5,885 nucleotides of DNA, from positions 1 through 5,885 of the forward strand of contig JAFUDD010000341.1 in assembly GCA_017459315.1 (NCBI GenBank), written 5' to 3'. Numbering within the stretch: the first letter of the stretch is position 1; every line of letters starts with the position of its first letter. A model generated the notes under the pieces. The model did not search any database, was not told the origin of the DNA, and saw only the letters and a list, made by a program, of their open reading frames with translations. A program made the position numbers and the translations under genes. Shown here piece by piece: positions 1-5,885 of this stretch. The DNA comes from Clostridia bacterium (GTDB lineage: Bacteria > Bacillota_A > Clostridia > Christensenellales > CAG-138).

Positions 1-3000
1 AGCTGTTCCGGGACACCGGCATCGGCAAGGACGGCTATTCGATCATATCGCAGGGCAAGGTCGATGAGATCCTGTCCAATAAATCGAGCGACCGCCGTAT
101 CGCCTTGGAGGAGGCGGCGGGCGTTACGCGGTACCGCGCGCGCAAGGAGGAAGCCGAGCGGAAGTTAGAGGCGACCGAAAAGAACATGGAGCGCCTCCTC
201 GATCTTCTCAACGATCTCGAAGCGCGGCTCGGCCCCCTGGAGGAGCAGAGCGCGACTTCGCGGACGTTTTTGAAGATGCTCGAGGAATTAAAGGACCTCG
301 ACGTGAACATGTTCCTCTACCAGACCGACCGGCAGAAGGAACGGCTGGCGACCCTGCGCGAAACGGTTTCGGAACTGGAGCATGAGCTGCTTGTCAACGC
401 CGAAAACGACAAGCGCCTTTCCGAGCAGTCCTATGCCTTGGAAGCCGCGGTGCGCGGGCTCGACGATCAGCTGGCCGCACAGCAGAAAACGCTGATCGAC
501 ATGCTCTCCGGCGTGGAGGCGCACGTCGGGGAAAGCAACCTTTTGATCGAGCGCCGCGACCATGCGCAAAAGGAGATCGAGCGCGTCACCAAGGAACGGG
601 ACGCGCTGACCGCCGAGGTCGCCGCGCTTGCCGAGCAGGTCAAAACGACTGAACTGGACGAGACGGCGTTCCAAAGCCGCCTCGATATGGACGCCGAGAT
701 CGAGCGCCAAAGCGCGGCGCTGGCCGAAGCGGACGCGAAGATTGCCGAGCGCGAAGCCGCCGTGGAGACGGCAAAGAACGCGATGATGGAGGCGATGAAC
801 CGCCTTGCGGACGCCAAGAGCGATCTGAGCCGCTTTGAAACCATGACCGCGTCCCTAAAGACGCGCCTTGCCGCGTTGGACGGTGAGGAGGCCGAAGCAA
901 GGCACAAGGTCGATGCGCTCGAAGCCGAGCGCGCCGAGGCGGACGAAAAGCAGCGCGCCGTGCAGGAAAAGCACAACGCGCATATATCGGCGATCAAGGA
1001 AGCGAAGCACAACCGCTATGCGCTCGAATCCGATCACCTTGCCTTGCAGGCCGAGCTGCGATTGGCCGAGCAGAACGCGGGCGCGCTGTCGAGCCGCGAG
1101 CATGTCCTGCGGGATATGATGCGCTCGCACGAGGGCTATCAGAACAGCGTGCGCAGCGTGATGCAGGCGGCGGATCAGGACGAAAATTTGGGACGCTGCA
1201 TCATCGGCCCCGTGGCGGAGCTTTTGCGCGTGCCCAAGGAATATGAAACGGCCATCGGCATGAGCCTCGGCGGGGCGATGCAGAACATCGTCACGAACAC
1301 CGCGGAGGACGGCAAGCGCGTGATCGAGTATGCGCGGCGTCACGACCTCGGACGGGTCACGCTGCTGCCGCTGTCGATGCTGACGCCGAATCCCCTGAAC
1401 GACAGGGAACGGCGGTTTTTGTCGTACCCCGGCGTCGTGGGACTGGGCAGCGAATTGGTCGATTGCGACCCGAAGGTAGACGTTGTGGCGGAATACCTTC
1501 TCGGCCGCACCGTGATCGTGAAGGATCTGGACAGCGGGATCGCGCTGAAAAAGCAGTCGAAGAACGCGTTCCACATTGCGACGCTGCTCGGCGACTTTCT
1601 GGCGACCGGCGGCACGATGACCGGCGGCAGCGTCAAAAAGGCGAGCTATTCGCTGCTCGGCCGCGAGCGCGAGATCGAGGAGATCGCGGCGCAGCGCAAG
1701 AAAGCCGAGGACACGGTAAAGGAAAAGCAGCAGGCCATCGACGAGCTGCAAAAGCAGATCGTATTGGCCGATACGCAGATCCAGGCGTTTACCGACGAGA
1801 GCCATGCGGACGAGCTGGCGATCGTGAAGCAGAACGAGCAGCACGAAATCATCCTGCGCGATCTGAATGACGCCAAGCAGGCGCTGTCCGACCTCCTGGA
1901 CGAGCGCACGGACATTGCGGACAGCTTGCGGGATATCGAGACGCGTCGGGCGGCGAGCGCCACGATGCAGAGCGATATCGAAAAGAACAACACGACCTCC
2001 CGCGCCGAGATCATCGCGTGGACGAAGGAGCTGACCGGGCTTCGCACCGCGCGTGAAACGGCGAACGAAGCCTTGACGGAGATCAAGATCAAGCGCGCCG
2101 AGCTACGCAAGGAGGACGATGCGCGCGAGGCCGAACGGCACCGGCTGCTGCGCGATCAGGCGCTGCATGAGCAGCGGATCGAATCGTTCGCTCTCGAATT
2201 GAACGCCCTGCGCGAGCGCATCGACGGCGCCAACGAACGCCTTGCCGAAATGGAAAAGGGCATTGCGGGCGAAAAGGACGCTTTGGAGGCCGCCAAGACC
2301 GAGCAGAAGCGGCTCGAGGACGAGCGGCGGCAGGCGAGCGAATCGCTGTCCCAATACCGGCAGCAGCGCGACAGCCTTGCCGAAAGCTACCGGCAGGCCG
2401 GGGAGCGCAAGCACAAGAGCGAGCTTGCCATCGACCGCATCGAGGCCGAGTGCCGTCAGTATGCCGACCGCATCTTCAACGACTATGAGCTGACCTACGA
2501 CAACGCGCTGCCGCTGCGCCGGGAGATCCCGATTGCGGCGACGAACGCGCGCATTGCGGAATTGAAGGCACAGATCCGCGCGCTCGGCGACATCAACGTG
2601 TCGTCCATCGAGGATTACCGCACGGTGTCCGAGCGATACGAAACGCTGCACACGCAGTACGGCGATCTGGAAAAGGCAAAGGCCGATCTGTATACGCTGA
2701 TCGGGCAGATCACCCGGCAGATGGAGCAGACGTTCTCGGCGGAGTTCCAAAGGATTCAGGAGAACTTCCGCGACGTGTTCGTGCAGCTGTTCGGCGGCGG
2801 ACAGGCCGAGCTGCGCCTGACCGACAAAAACGACGTGCTGAACTGCGATATCGACATTATCGCGCAGCCGCCGGGAAAGAAGCTGCAGCTGTTGTCCCTG
2901 CTCTCCGGCGGCGAACGCGCCTTGACCGCGATCGCGCTGCTGTTTGCGATGCTTCGGATCAAGGCGCCCGCGTTCTGCGTGCTCGACGAGATCGAAACCT

Positions 3001-3185
3001 CGCTCGATGAGGAGAACGTTTCGAAGTTTGCGGAGTATCTGACGCGCTATTCGGACGAAACGCAGTTCATCATCATCACGCACCGCAAGGGCTCCATGGA
3101 GGTTTGCGACACGCTTTACGGCGTGGCGATGGAGGAAAAGGGCGTCAGCAGCATCGTGTCCGCACGGTTCGGGGAGGACGCATGA
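1..3185 (+). CDS. smc: Chromosome segregation protein SMC (5'-truncated)
   Basis: This is the SMC ATPase, which dimerises at its hinge and, with ScpA and ScpB, forms the bacterial condensin that organises and helps segregate the chromosome. The open frame runs from the window edge (first full codon at position 3) to TGA at 3183-3185, giving 1060 residues. The family is usually near 1190, so about 120-130 N-terminal residues including Walker A lie outside. Visible parts in order, in fragment numbering: the Q-loop in SIISQGKV (Gln17, bases 51-53); the EEAAGVTRYRARK head-to-coil junction; a long Glu/Lys/Ala/Arg-rich coiled coil (about 45-395); the hinge (about 396-546, from GRCIIGPVAELL to GGTMTGGSVKK); the returning coil (about 550-890); the ABC signature LSGGER (967-972, bases 2901-2918); Walker B FCVLDE with catalytic Glu996; and the switch histidine in THRKG (His1027). 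The D-loop region reads DEIETSLDEENV, a little different from the common DEVDAALDEANV. The frame is intact. The TTG at 105 is internal, not the start. Confidence 0.97.
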   Translation, partial: LFRDTGIGKDGYSIISQGKVDEILSNKSSDRRIALEEAAGVTRYRARKEEAERKLEATEKNMERLLDLLNDLEARLGPLEEQSATSRTFLKMLEELKDLDVNMFLYQTDRQKERLATLRETVSELEHELLVNAENDKRLSEQSYALEAAVRGLDDQLAAQQKTLIDMLSGVEAHVGESNLLIERRDHAQKEIERVTKERDALTAEVAALAEQVKTTELDETAFQSRLDMDAEIERQSAALAEADAKIAEREAAVETAKNAMMEAMNRLADAKSDLSRFETMTASLKTRLAALDGEEAEARHKVDALEAERAEADEKQRAVQEKHNAHISAIKEAKHNRYALESDHLALQAELRLAEQNAGALSSREHVLRDMMRSHEGYQNSVRSVMQAADQDENLGRCIIGPVAELLRVPKEYETAIGMSLGGAMQNIVTNTAEDGKRVIEYARRHDLGRVTLLPLSMLTPNPLNDRERRFLSYPGVVGLGSELVDCDPKVDVVAEYLLGRTVIVKDLDSGIALKKQSKNAFHIATLLGDFLATGGTMTGGSVKKASYSLLGREREIEEIAAQRKKAEDTVKEKQQAIDELQKQIVLADTQIQAFTDESHADELAIVKQNEQHEIILRDLNDAKQALSDLLDERTDIADSLRDIETRRAASATMQSDIEKNNTTSRAEIIAWTKELTGLRTARETANEALTEIKIKRAELRKEDDAREAERHRLLRDQALHEQRIESFALELNALRERIDGANERLAEMEKGIAGEKDALEAAKTEQKRLEDERRQASESLSQYRQQRDSLAESYRQAGERKHKSELAIDRIEAECRQYADRIFNDYELTYDNALPLRREIPIAATNARIAELKAQIRALGDINVSSIEDYRTVSERYETLHTQYGDLEKAKADLYTLIGQITRQMEQTFSAEFQRIQENFRDVFVQLFGGGQAELRLTDKNDVLNCDIDIIAQPPGKKLQLLSLLSGGERALTAIALLFAMLRIKAPAFCVLDEIETSLDEENVSKFAEYLTRYSDETQFIIITHRKGSMEVCDTLYGVAMEEKGVSSIVSARFGEDA
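3171..3177 (+). promoter_or_regulatory. Ribosome binding site for the DUF3885-like gene
   Basis: GGGGAGG lies in the last smc codons, only 4 bases before the ATG at 3182. The match to the anti-Shine-Dalgarno sequence is strong but the spacing is short. With the ATGA overlap, this supports initiation at 3182 by ribosomes finishing smc. Confidence 0.65.
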
Positions 3186-3853
3186 GCGCGGACAAGTCGA
3201 TTGCGACGCTGATCACAAGTCCGGATTTTCCATACCTGCAGCCGTATTTTTACAACCATCCTTACGCGCTGCGCTGTGCGCTCGGCGCGGGCAGCGGCAG
3301 GGTGTTTCGCCGGACGGCATTCGCCCGCGCAAGGGAGATATACCGTCTTCTGTTCCCGAACGGGCCGGACGCGTTTCTGTTCTCGGTGCAGCTGACCGAC
3401 TACTGCACAAGCGGCGCGCCGGAGAACGGCATAGAGGGCAACGAGGCCGAAAACCGCCGCATCCTGCGGGATGAGCGCGAGCAGCTGGCGTTTTTGCTCG
3501 ATTGTCAGGCGCGCTGGCGGCATGTCGTTGTGCGCGACCTCTCGACGTATGCCGAGCCGGGCAGCGACGAGGCCGACCGCATCCGGCGCAACCGCGTCGT
3601 CTGCTATGCGGACGGAAAGCCGATTCCGGTGAAGGAGCTGCTTCGGCGGCAGATCACGGAGCGCGGTGCGCACGAAATCGGTCTGGTTTCGTTTGCGAAC
3701 GACTGCATCCTGTCCGTCTACGACGACCGGGGCTGCGATGTCGTGTTTGCGTCCGCGGCCAAGATGAAAGCAATGTACCCGGCGCTGGAGCCGTATTTCC
3801 TCGCGTATGATCTTGCGGAGATGCAGCGTCGGTTTGCACAAAAGGAGATTTGA
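3182..3853 (+). CDS. Uncharacterised protein, DUF3885-like
   Basis: A 223-residue soluble protein with no signal peptide or membrane segment and no assigned function. The best clue is the C-terminal part: a hydrophobic strand (IGLVSFANDCILSV) followed by YDDRGCDVVFA (Tyr180 to Ala190), then a helix with MYPALEPYFLAYD. From memory this matches the layout of the DUF3885 family, whose members carry a conserved YDDRG-D motif followed by a Leu/Tyr-rich segment. The N-terminal YLQPYFYNHPYALRCALG also resembles the family's early aromatic segment. The family assignment is recognition by eye, not a search result. The start at 3182 is chosen because its ATG overlaps the smc stop as ATGA and has a GGGGAGG site just upstream. 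An upstream extension in the same frame (to 3104) would lie deep inside smc and is unlikely. The gene ends 2 bases before the ftsY start, and base composition resembles its neighbours, so there is no sign of recent transfer. A role tied to SMC or FtsY cannot be inferred from position alone. Confidence 0.85.
   Translation: MSADKSIATLITSPDFPYLQPYFYNHPYALRCALGAGSGRVFRRTAFARAREIYRLLFPNGPDAFLFSVQLTDYCTSGAPENGIEGNEAENRRILRDEREQLAFLLDCQARWRHVVVRDLSTYAEPGSDEADRIRRNRVVCYADGKPIPVKELLRRQITERGAHEIGLVSFANDCILSVYDDRGCDVVFASAAKMKAMYPALEPYFLAYDLAEMQRRFAQKEI
3841..3847 (+). promoter_or_regulatory. Ribosome binding site for ftsY
   Basis: AAAGGAG sits 8 bases before the ATG at 3856, an ideal spacing. It decides the ftsY start in favour of this ATG over the in-frame TTG at 3850, which would be too close to the site. 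Confidence 0.85.
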
Positions 3854-3855
3854 AC

Positions 3856-4755
3856 ATGGAAAAAAAGAAAAGCTGGTTCAGCAAATTAAAAGAGGGCCTC
3901 GGCAAGACCGGCAGCTGGTTTGCGGGTCTTTTCGGCGCGGAGCGCATCGACGATGCGTTTTATGACGAGCTGGAGGAGGCCATGATCCTGGCCGATATGG
4001 GCATGGACACCACCGAAAAGCTGCTCGATGAAGTAAAGACCGCCGTCCGGCGCGACAAGCTGACCGCGCGCGATGAGGCCAAGACCGCGCTGATTGGGCT
4101 GATTGCGGACACCGTGCGCCACGATACGGATTTTCTGGCGGACAACGGCCCCTGCGCGGTGCTGATCGTCGGCGTCAACGGCGTCGGCAAGACCACCACC
4201 ATCGGCAAGCTCGCGCATCTGTATAAGGAAGCCGGGCGCAAGCCGATGATCGCGGCGGCGGATACGTTCCGCGCGGCGGCTGCCGAGCAGCTCGGCGAAT
4301 GGGCGGCGCGGTCGGACTGCCCGATGGTGCGCCATCAGGAGGGCGCGGATCCGGCGGCGGTCGTGTTCGATGCGATTGCGTCGTATAAGGCCAAGGGCTG
4401 CGATCTGCTGCTCGTCGATACGGCGGGACGGCTGCACAACAAAAAGAATTTAATGAACGAGCTTTCCAAGATCCGCCGCGTGATCGCCCGCGAAATGCCG
4501 GACATCCCGTGCGAGGTGCTGCTTGTATTGGACGCCACGACCGGCCAGAACGCAACCGCGCAGGCCAAGGCGTTCATGGAGGTCTGCGACCTCACCGGCG
4601 TCGTGCTGACGAAGCTGGACGGCACGGCCAAGGGCGGCGTCACCGTGCAGATCCACGACACGCTGCACGTCCCTGTGCGCTTCATCGGCGTCGGCGAGGG
4701 CATCGACGATCTGCAGCGGTTCGACGCGGACGAATTTGCTAAGGCGCTGTTGTGA
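3856..4755 (+). CDS. ftsY: Signal recognition particle receptor FtsY
   Basis: FtsY is the membrane-associated SRP-family GTPase that receives Ffh-bound ribosomes carrying membrane proteins and passes them to the Sec translocon. The product has 299 residues, typical of the short form without the long acidic A domain of E. coli. Residues 1-27 are a basic, Trp/Phe-containing stretch (KKKSWFSKLKEGLG and onward) that probably forms the amphipathic membrane-binding helix. The four-helix N domain follows (about 28-95), then the G domain. Its motifs are the P-loop GVNGVGKTTT (106-115), DTFRAAAAEQL (starting at Asp136), DTAGR (188-192), ATTGQ (227-231), the guanine-specificity motif TKLD (252-255) and the closing GVGE (278-281). 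DLQRF at 285-289 is usual for FtsY and, with the absence of an M domain, separates it from Ffh. All key residues are present. The ATG at 3856 is set by its ribosome binding site. The gene starts 2 bases after the DUF3885-like gene and ends 1 base before ribF. Confidence 0.97.
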   Translation: MEKKKSWFSKLKEGLGKTGSWFAGLFGAERIDDAFYDELEEAMILADMGMDTTEKLLDEVKTAVRRDKLTARDEAKTALIGLIADTVRHDTDFLADNGPCAVLIVGVNGVGKTTTIGKLAHLYKEAGRKPMIAAADTFRAAAAEQLGEWAARSDCPMVRHQEGADPAAVVFDAIASYKAKGCDLLLVDTAGRLHNKKNLMNELSKIRRVIAREMPDIPCEVLLVLDATTGQNATAQAKAFMEVCDLTGVVLTKLDGTAKGGVTVQIHDTLHVPVRFIGVGEGIDDLQRFDADEFAKALL

Positions 4756-4756
4756 T

Positions 4757-5674
4757 ATGAACCGGTATGTTGTTGCGCTCGGCATGTTCGACGGCGTGCA
4801 CCTTGGCCACCGGGCGCTTTTGCAGCGCGCGGCGCTTCTGGCCCATGCCGACGGCGATACGGCAGCGGCGTTCACGTATGCGAACCACCCCAAGGAGCTG
4901 TTTTGCGGCGACTTTCGCTATCTCACGGACGCGGCGGAGCGCGCGGCCTTGATGCGCGCGGTCGGGATCGACCGGGTGGAGACGGTGCCGTTCACCAAGG
5001 ACTTTGCCGCCATGTCGCCGGAAGCGTTTGTGGACTGGCTGCTTGCCCGCATGGACGGACGGATCTCGACCGTCGTGTGCGGCTATGACTACCGCTTCGG
5101 CGCGGGCGCCAAGGGCGACGGGGCGCTTTTGACCGCGCTCGGGCAATCGCACGGGTTCGGCGTGGAGATCATCGGCCCGGTGCAGTACGGCGATGCGCCG
5201 TGCTCGTCCACGCGCGTGCGCAAGGCGCTGACCGACGGGAACATTGCGGACGCGAACGCGATGTTGAGTCGGCCCTACGCGATCACCGGCCCGGTCGTGC
5301 ACAACAAGGCCATCGGGCGCACGATGGGCTTTCCGACCGCGAACGTCGATCCGGGCAAGCGGCTTTTGCCCAAGGACGGCGTGTATGCGACGGCGCTGCT
5401 GCACGGCGGCGCGTGCTATGCGGCGGTGACGAACATCGGCACGAACCCGACGGTCGGGGGAGAATCGGTGACGCTCGAAACGTTCGTCCCGGACGAAACG
5501 CTCGACCTGTACGGCAAAACCGTGACCGTGCTGTTTTTGGAACGGATCAGGGACGAGAAACGGTTTGCATCGAAGGACGAGCTGGCCGCCGAAATCGCGC
5601 AAAATGCGGAGTACGCGAAAAAAGTTTTCAAAGAAGCCGAAAAAAGTGTTTACAAGTTTGCCCGGCTGTGGTAA
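4757..5674 (+). CDS. ribF: Bifunctional riboflavin kinase / FAD synthetase
   Basis: RibF phosphorylates riboflavin to FMN with ATP, then adenylates FMN to FAD, in the cytoplasm. The product has 305 residues, within the family range. The N-terminal adenylyltransferase module shows GMFDGVHLGH (9-18, the nucleotidyltransferase HxGH motif), CGYDYRFG (108-115) and SSTRVRKAL (150-158). The C-terminal kinase module shows GRTMGFPTANV (187-197, the PTAN Mg-ATP motif), NIGTNPTVGG (226-235), a probable catalytic Glu241 in LETF, and LYGK (251-254). Both activities therefore look intact. The start is the ATG at 4757, one base after the ftsY stop. It begins only 8 residues before GMFDG, a short but plausible N terminus, and the in-frame upstream codons lie inside ftsY. 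No strong ribosome binding site is present (only AAGG at 4741-4744, 12 bases away), so translation is probably coupled to ftsY. The last codons are A-rich and contain the rpsO promoter. Many bacteria keep ribF next to rpsO, as here. Confidence 0.96.
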   Translation: MNRYVVALGMFDGVHLGHRALLQRAALLAHADGDTAAAFTYANHPKELFCGDFRYLTDAAERAALMRAVGIDRVETVPFTKDFAAMSPEAFVDWLLARMDGRISTVVCGYDYRFGAGAKGDGALLTALGQSHGFGVEIIGPVQYGDAPCSSTRVRKALTDGNIADANAMLSRPYAITGPVVHNKAIGRTMGFPTANVDPGKRLLPKDGVYATALLHGGACYAAVTNIGTNPTVGGESVTLETFVPDETLDLYGKTVTVLFLERIRDEKRFASKDELAAEIAQNAEYAKKVFKEAEKSVYKFARLW

Positions 5675-5677
5675 ACT
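5649..5677 (+). promoter_or_regulatory. Probable sigma-A promoter for rpsO
   Basis: TTTACA (5649-5654, five of six matches to the -35 consensus) is followed by exactly 17 bases and then TAAACT (5672-5677, four of six matches to the -10 consensus). The -10 box covers the ribF stop codon. Just upstream (about 5606-5648) lies an A/T-rich patch with several A runs, in otherwise GC-rich DNA, which could act as an UP element. Transcription would begin near 5684, giving a leader of about 85 bases. Seen by eye only. Confidence 0.65.
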
Positions 5678-5691
5678 ATATCGAGTTTGAA

Positions 5692-5739
5692 CCGCAGGCC
5701 GGGCCGATGCGATACTCCGACGACCGGCGCAGTCCGCGG
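5692..5739 (+). promoter_or_regulatory. GC-rich hairpin leader of rpsO, possible S15 autoregulatory element
   Basis: The rpsO leader can fold with CCGC (5692-5695) against GCGG (5736-5739) and GCCGG (5698-5702) against CCGGC (5724-5728), leaving an asymmetric internal loop and a large apical loop. An alternative pairs GCG (5709-5711) with CGC (5735-5737), ACT (5714-5716) with AGT (5731-5733) and CCG (5717-5719) with CGG (5725-5727). The two folds are mutually exclusive. S15 is known to control its own mRNA through structured leaders in several bacterial groups, with different RNA shapes in each. I cannot match this one to a described class. There is no T run after the stem, so it is not an intrinsic terminator. 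Confidence 0.3.
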
Positions 5740-5754
5740 GGATAGAAAATCAAT

Positions 5755-5760
5755 GGAGGA
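5755..5760 (+). promoter_or_regulatory. Ribosome binding site for rpsO
   Basis: GGAGGA stands 8 bases before the ATG at 5769, in an A-rich context just downstream of the leader stem. It has near-perfect sequence and spacing and fixes the rpsO start. Confidence 0.9.
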
Positions 5761-5768
5761 ACATCATC

Positions 5769-5885
5769 ATGACGAAACAGGAAATCATCACCAAGTATGC
5801 TCTGCACGAAGGCGACACGGGTTCTCCCGAGGTTCAGATTGCTCTCTTGACCGAGCGCATCAACCACCTCAACGAGCACCTCAAG
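5769..5885 (+). CDS. rpsO: 30S ribosomal protein S15 (3'-truncated)
   Basis: The first 39 residues of S15, a primary binder of the central domain of 16S rRNA that helps start 30S subunit assembly. The family is normally about 88-90 residues, so a little under half is visible and the rest lies past the window end. The fragment starts [19 protein letters not shown] and continues with [28 protein letters not shown] (16-23) and the [11 protein letters not shown] helix are hallmarks of S15. The start is set by GGAGGA 8 bases upstream. Its two alanine codons are both GCT, with GTT and TCT also used, whereas the upstream genes mostly use GCG and GCC, as expected for a highly expressed ribosomal gene. 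It probably has its own promoter in the end of ribF, besides any read-through from the upstream operon. Confidence 0.96.
   Translation, partial: MTKQEIITKYALHEGDTGSPEVQIALLTERINHLNEHLK

Noticed and set aside
105..107. TTG at 105 as the start of smc.
   Set aside because: The frame is open to the window edge and the upstream codons encode the conserved SMC Q-loop region (SIISQGKV), so the gene begins outside the window.
855..1844. A 329-codon open frame on the minus strand opposite smc.
   Set aside because: It is a shadow of the smc reading frame, common in GC-rich DNA. Its translation is low-complexity Arg/Leu/Ala-rich with no recognisable motif, while the + frame is unmistakable SMC.
2103..3083. 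A 326-codon minus-strand open frame opposite the smc 3' half.
   Set aside because: Same cause: it mirrors the highly constrained SMC head and coil codons and shows no family resemblance.
4739..5602. A 287-codon minus-strand open frame opposite ribF.
   Set aside because: The + strand carries all RibF motifs; the minus translation is Arg/His-rich and resembles nothing.
5692..5741. A rho-independent terminator between ribF and rpsO.
   Set aside because: The stem exists but is followed by GATAGAAAATC rather than a run of T, and its position just before the rpsO ribosome binding site fits a leader better.
5676..5879. A 67-codon minus-strand open frame across the rpsO leader and start.
   Set aside because: It lies opposite a clear S15 start with a strong ribosome binding site and has no recognisable content.

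Overview
This is an ordinary, tightly packed housekeeping region from a GC-rich (by eye about 60% G+C) bacterium. It is probably a Firmicutes/Clostridia-type genome. The pointers are a Bacillus-type SMC protein rather than MukB, an FtsY without a long acidic A domain, strong GGAGG-type ribosome binding sites, and the smc-ftsY neighbourhood typical of Firmicutes. The lineage is an inference; nothing in the window fixes genus or family.

All genes are on the + strand. Positions 1-3185 hold the last ~1060 codons of smc, the chromosome condensation ATPase, with its 5' end cut off by the window. Positions 3182-3853 hold a 223-residue protein that resembles the poorly characterised DUF3885 family and starts inside the smc stop codon (ATGA overlap). 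Positions 3856-4755 hold ftsY, the signal recognition particle receptor GTPase. Positions 4757-5674 hold ribF, the bifunctional riboflavin kinase/FAD synthetase. These four genes overlap or are 1-2 bases apart, so they are very likely one transcript with coupled translation.

The only non-coding stretch is the 94 bases between ribF and rpsO (5675-5768). A good sigma-A-type promoter (5649-5677) lies in the last ribF codons with its -10 box over the ribF stop codon. It is followed by a GC-rich leader that can fold into a hairpin, then a textbook ribosome binding site and the first 39 codons of rpsO (ribosomal protein S15), which runs off the window. The leader could be an S15 autoregulatory element, but this is unproven.

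The genes serve separate core jobs: chromosome segregation, membrane protein targeting, flavin cofactor synthesis and the ribosome. I see no mobile element, CRISPR array, tRNA, rRNA or new multi-gene system. The points most worth a second look are the DUF3885-like gene wedged between smc and ftsY, the direct joining of the smc-ftsY and ribF-rpsO blocks, and the rpsO promoter and leader.
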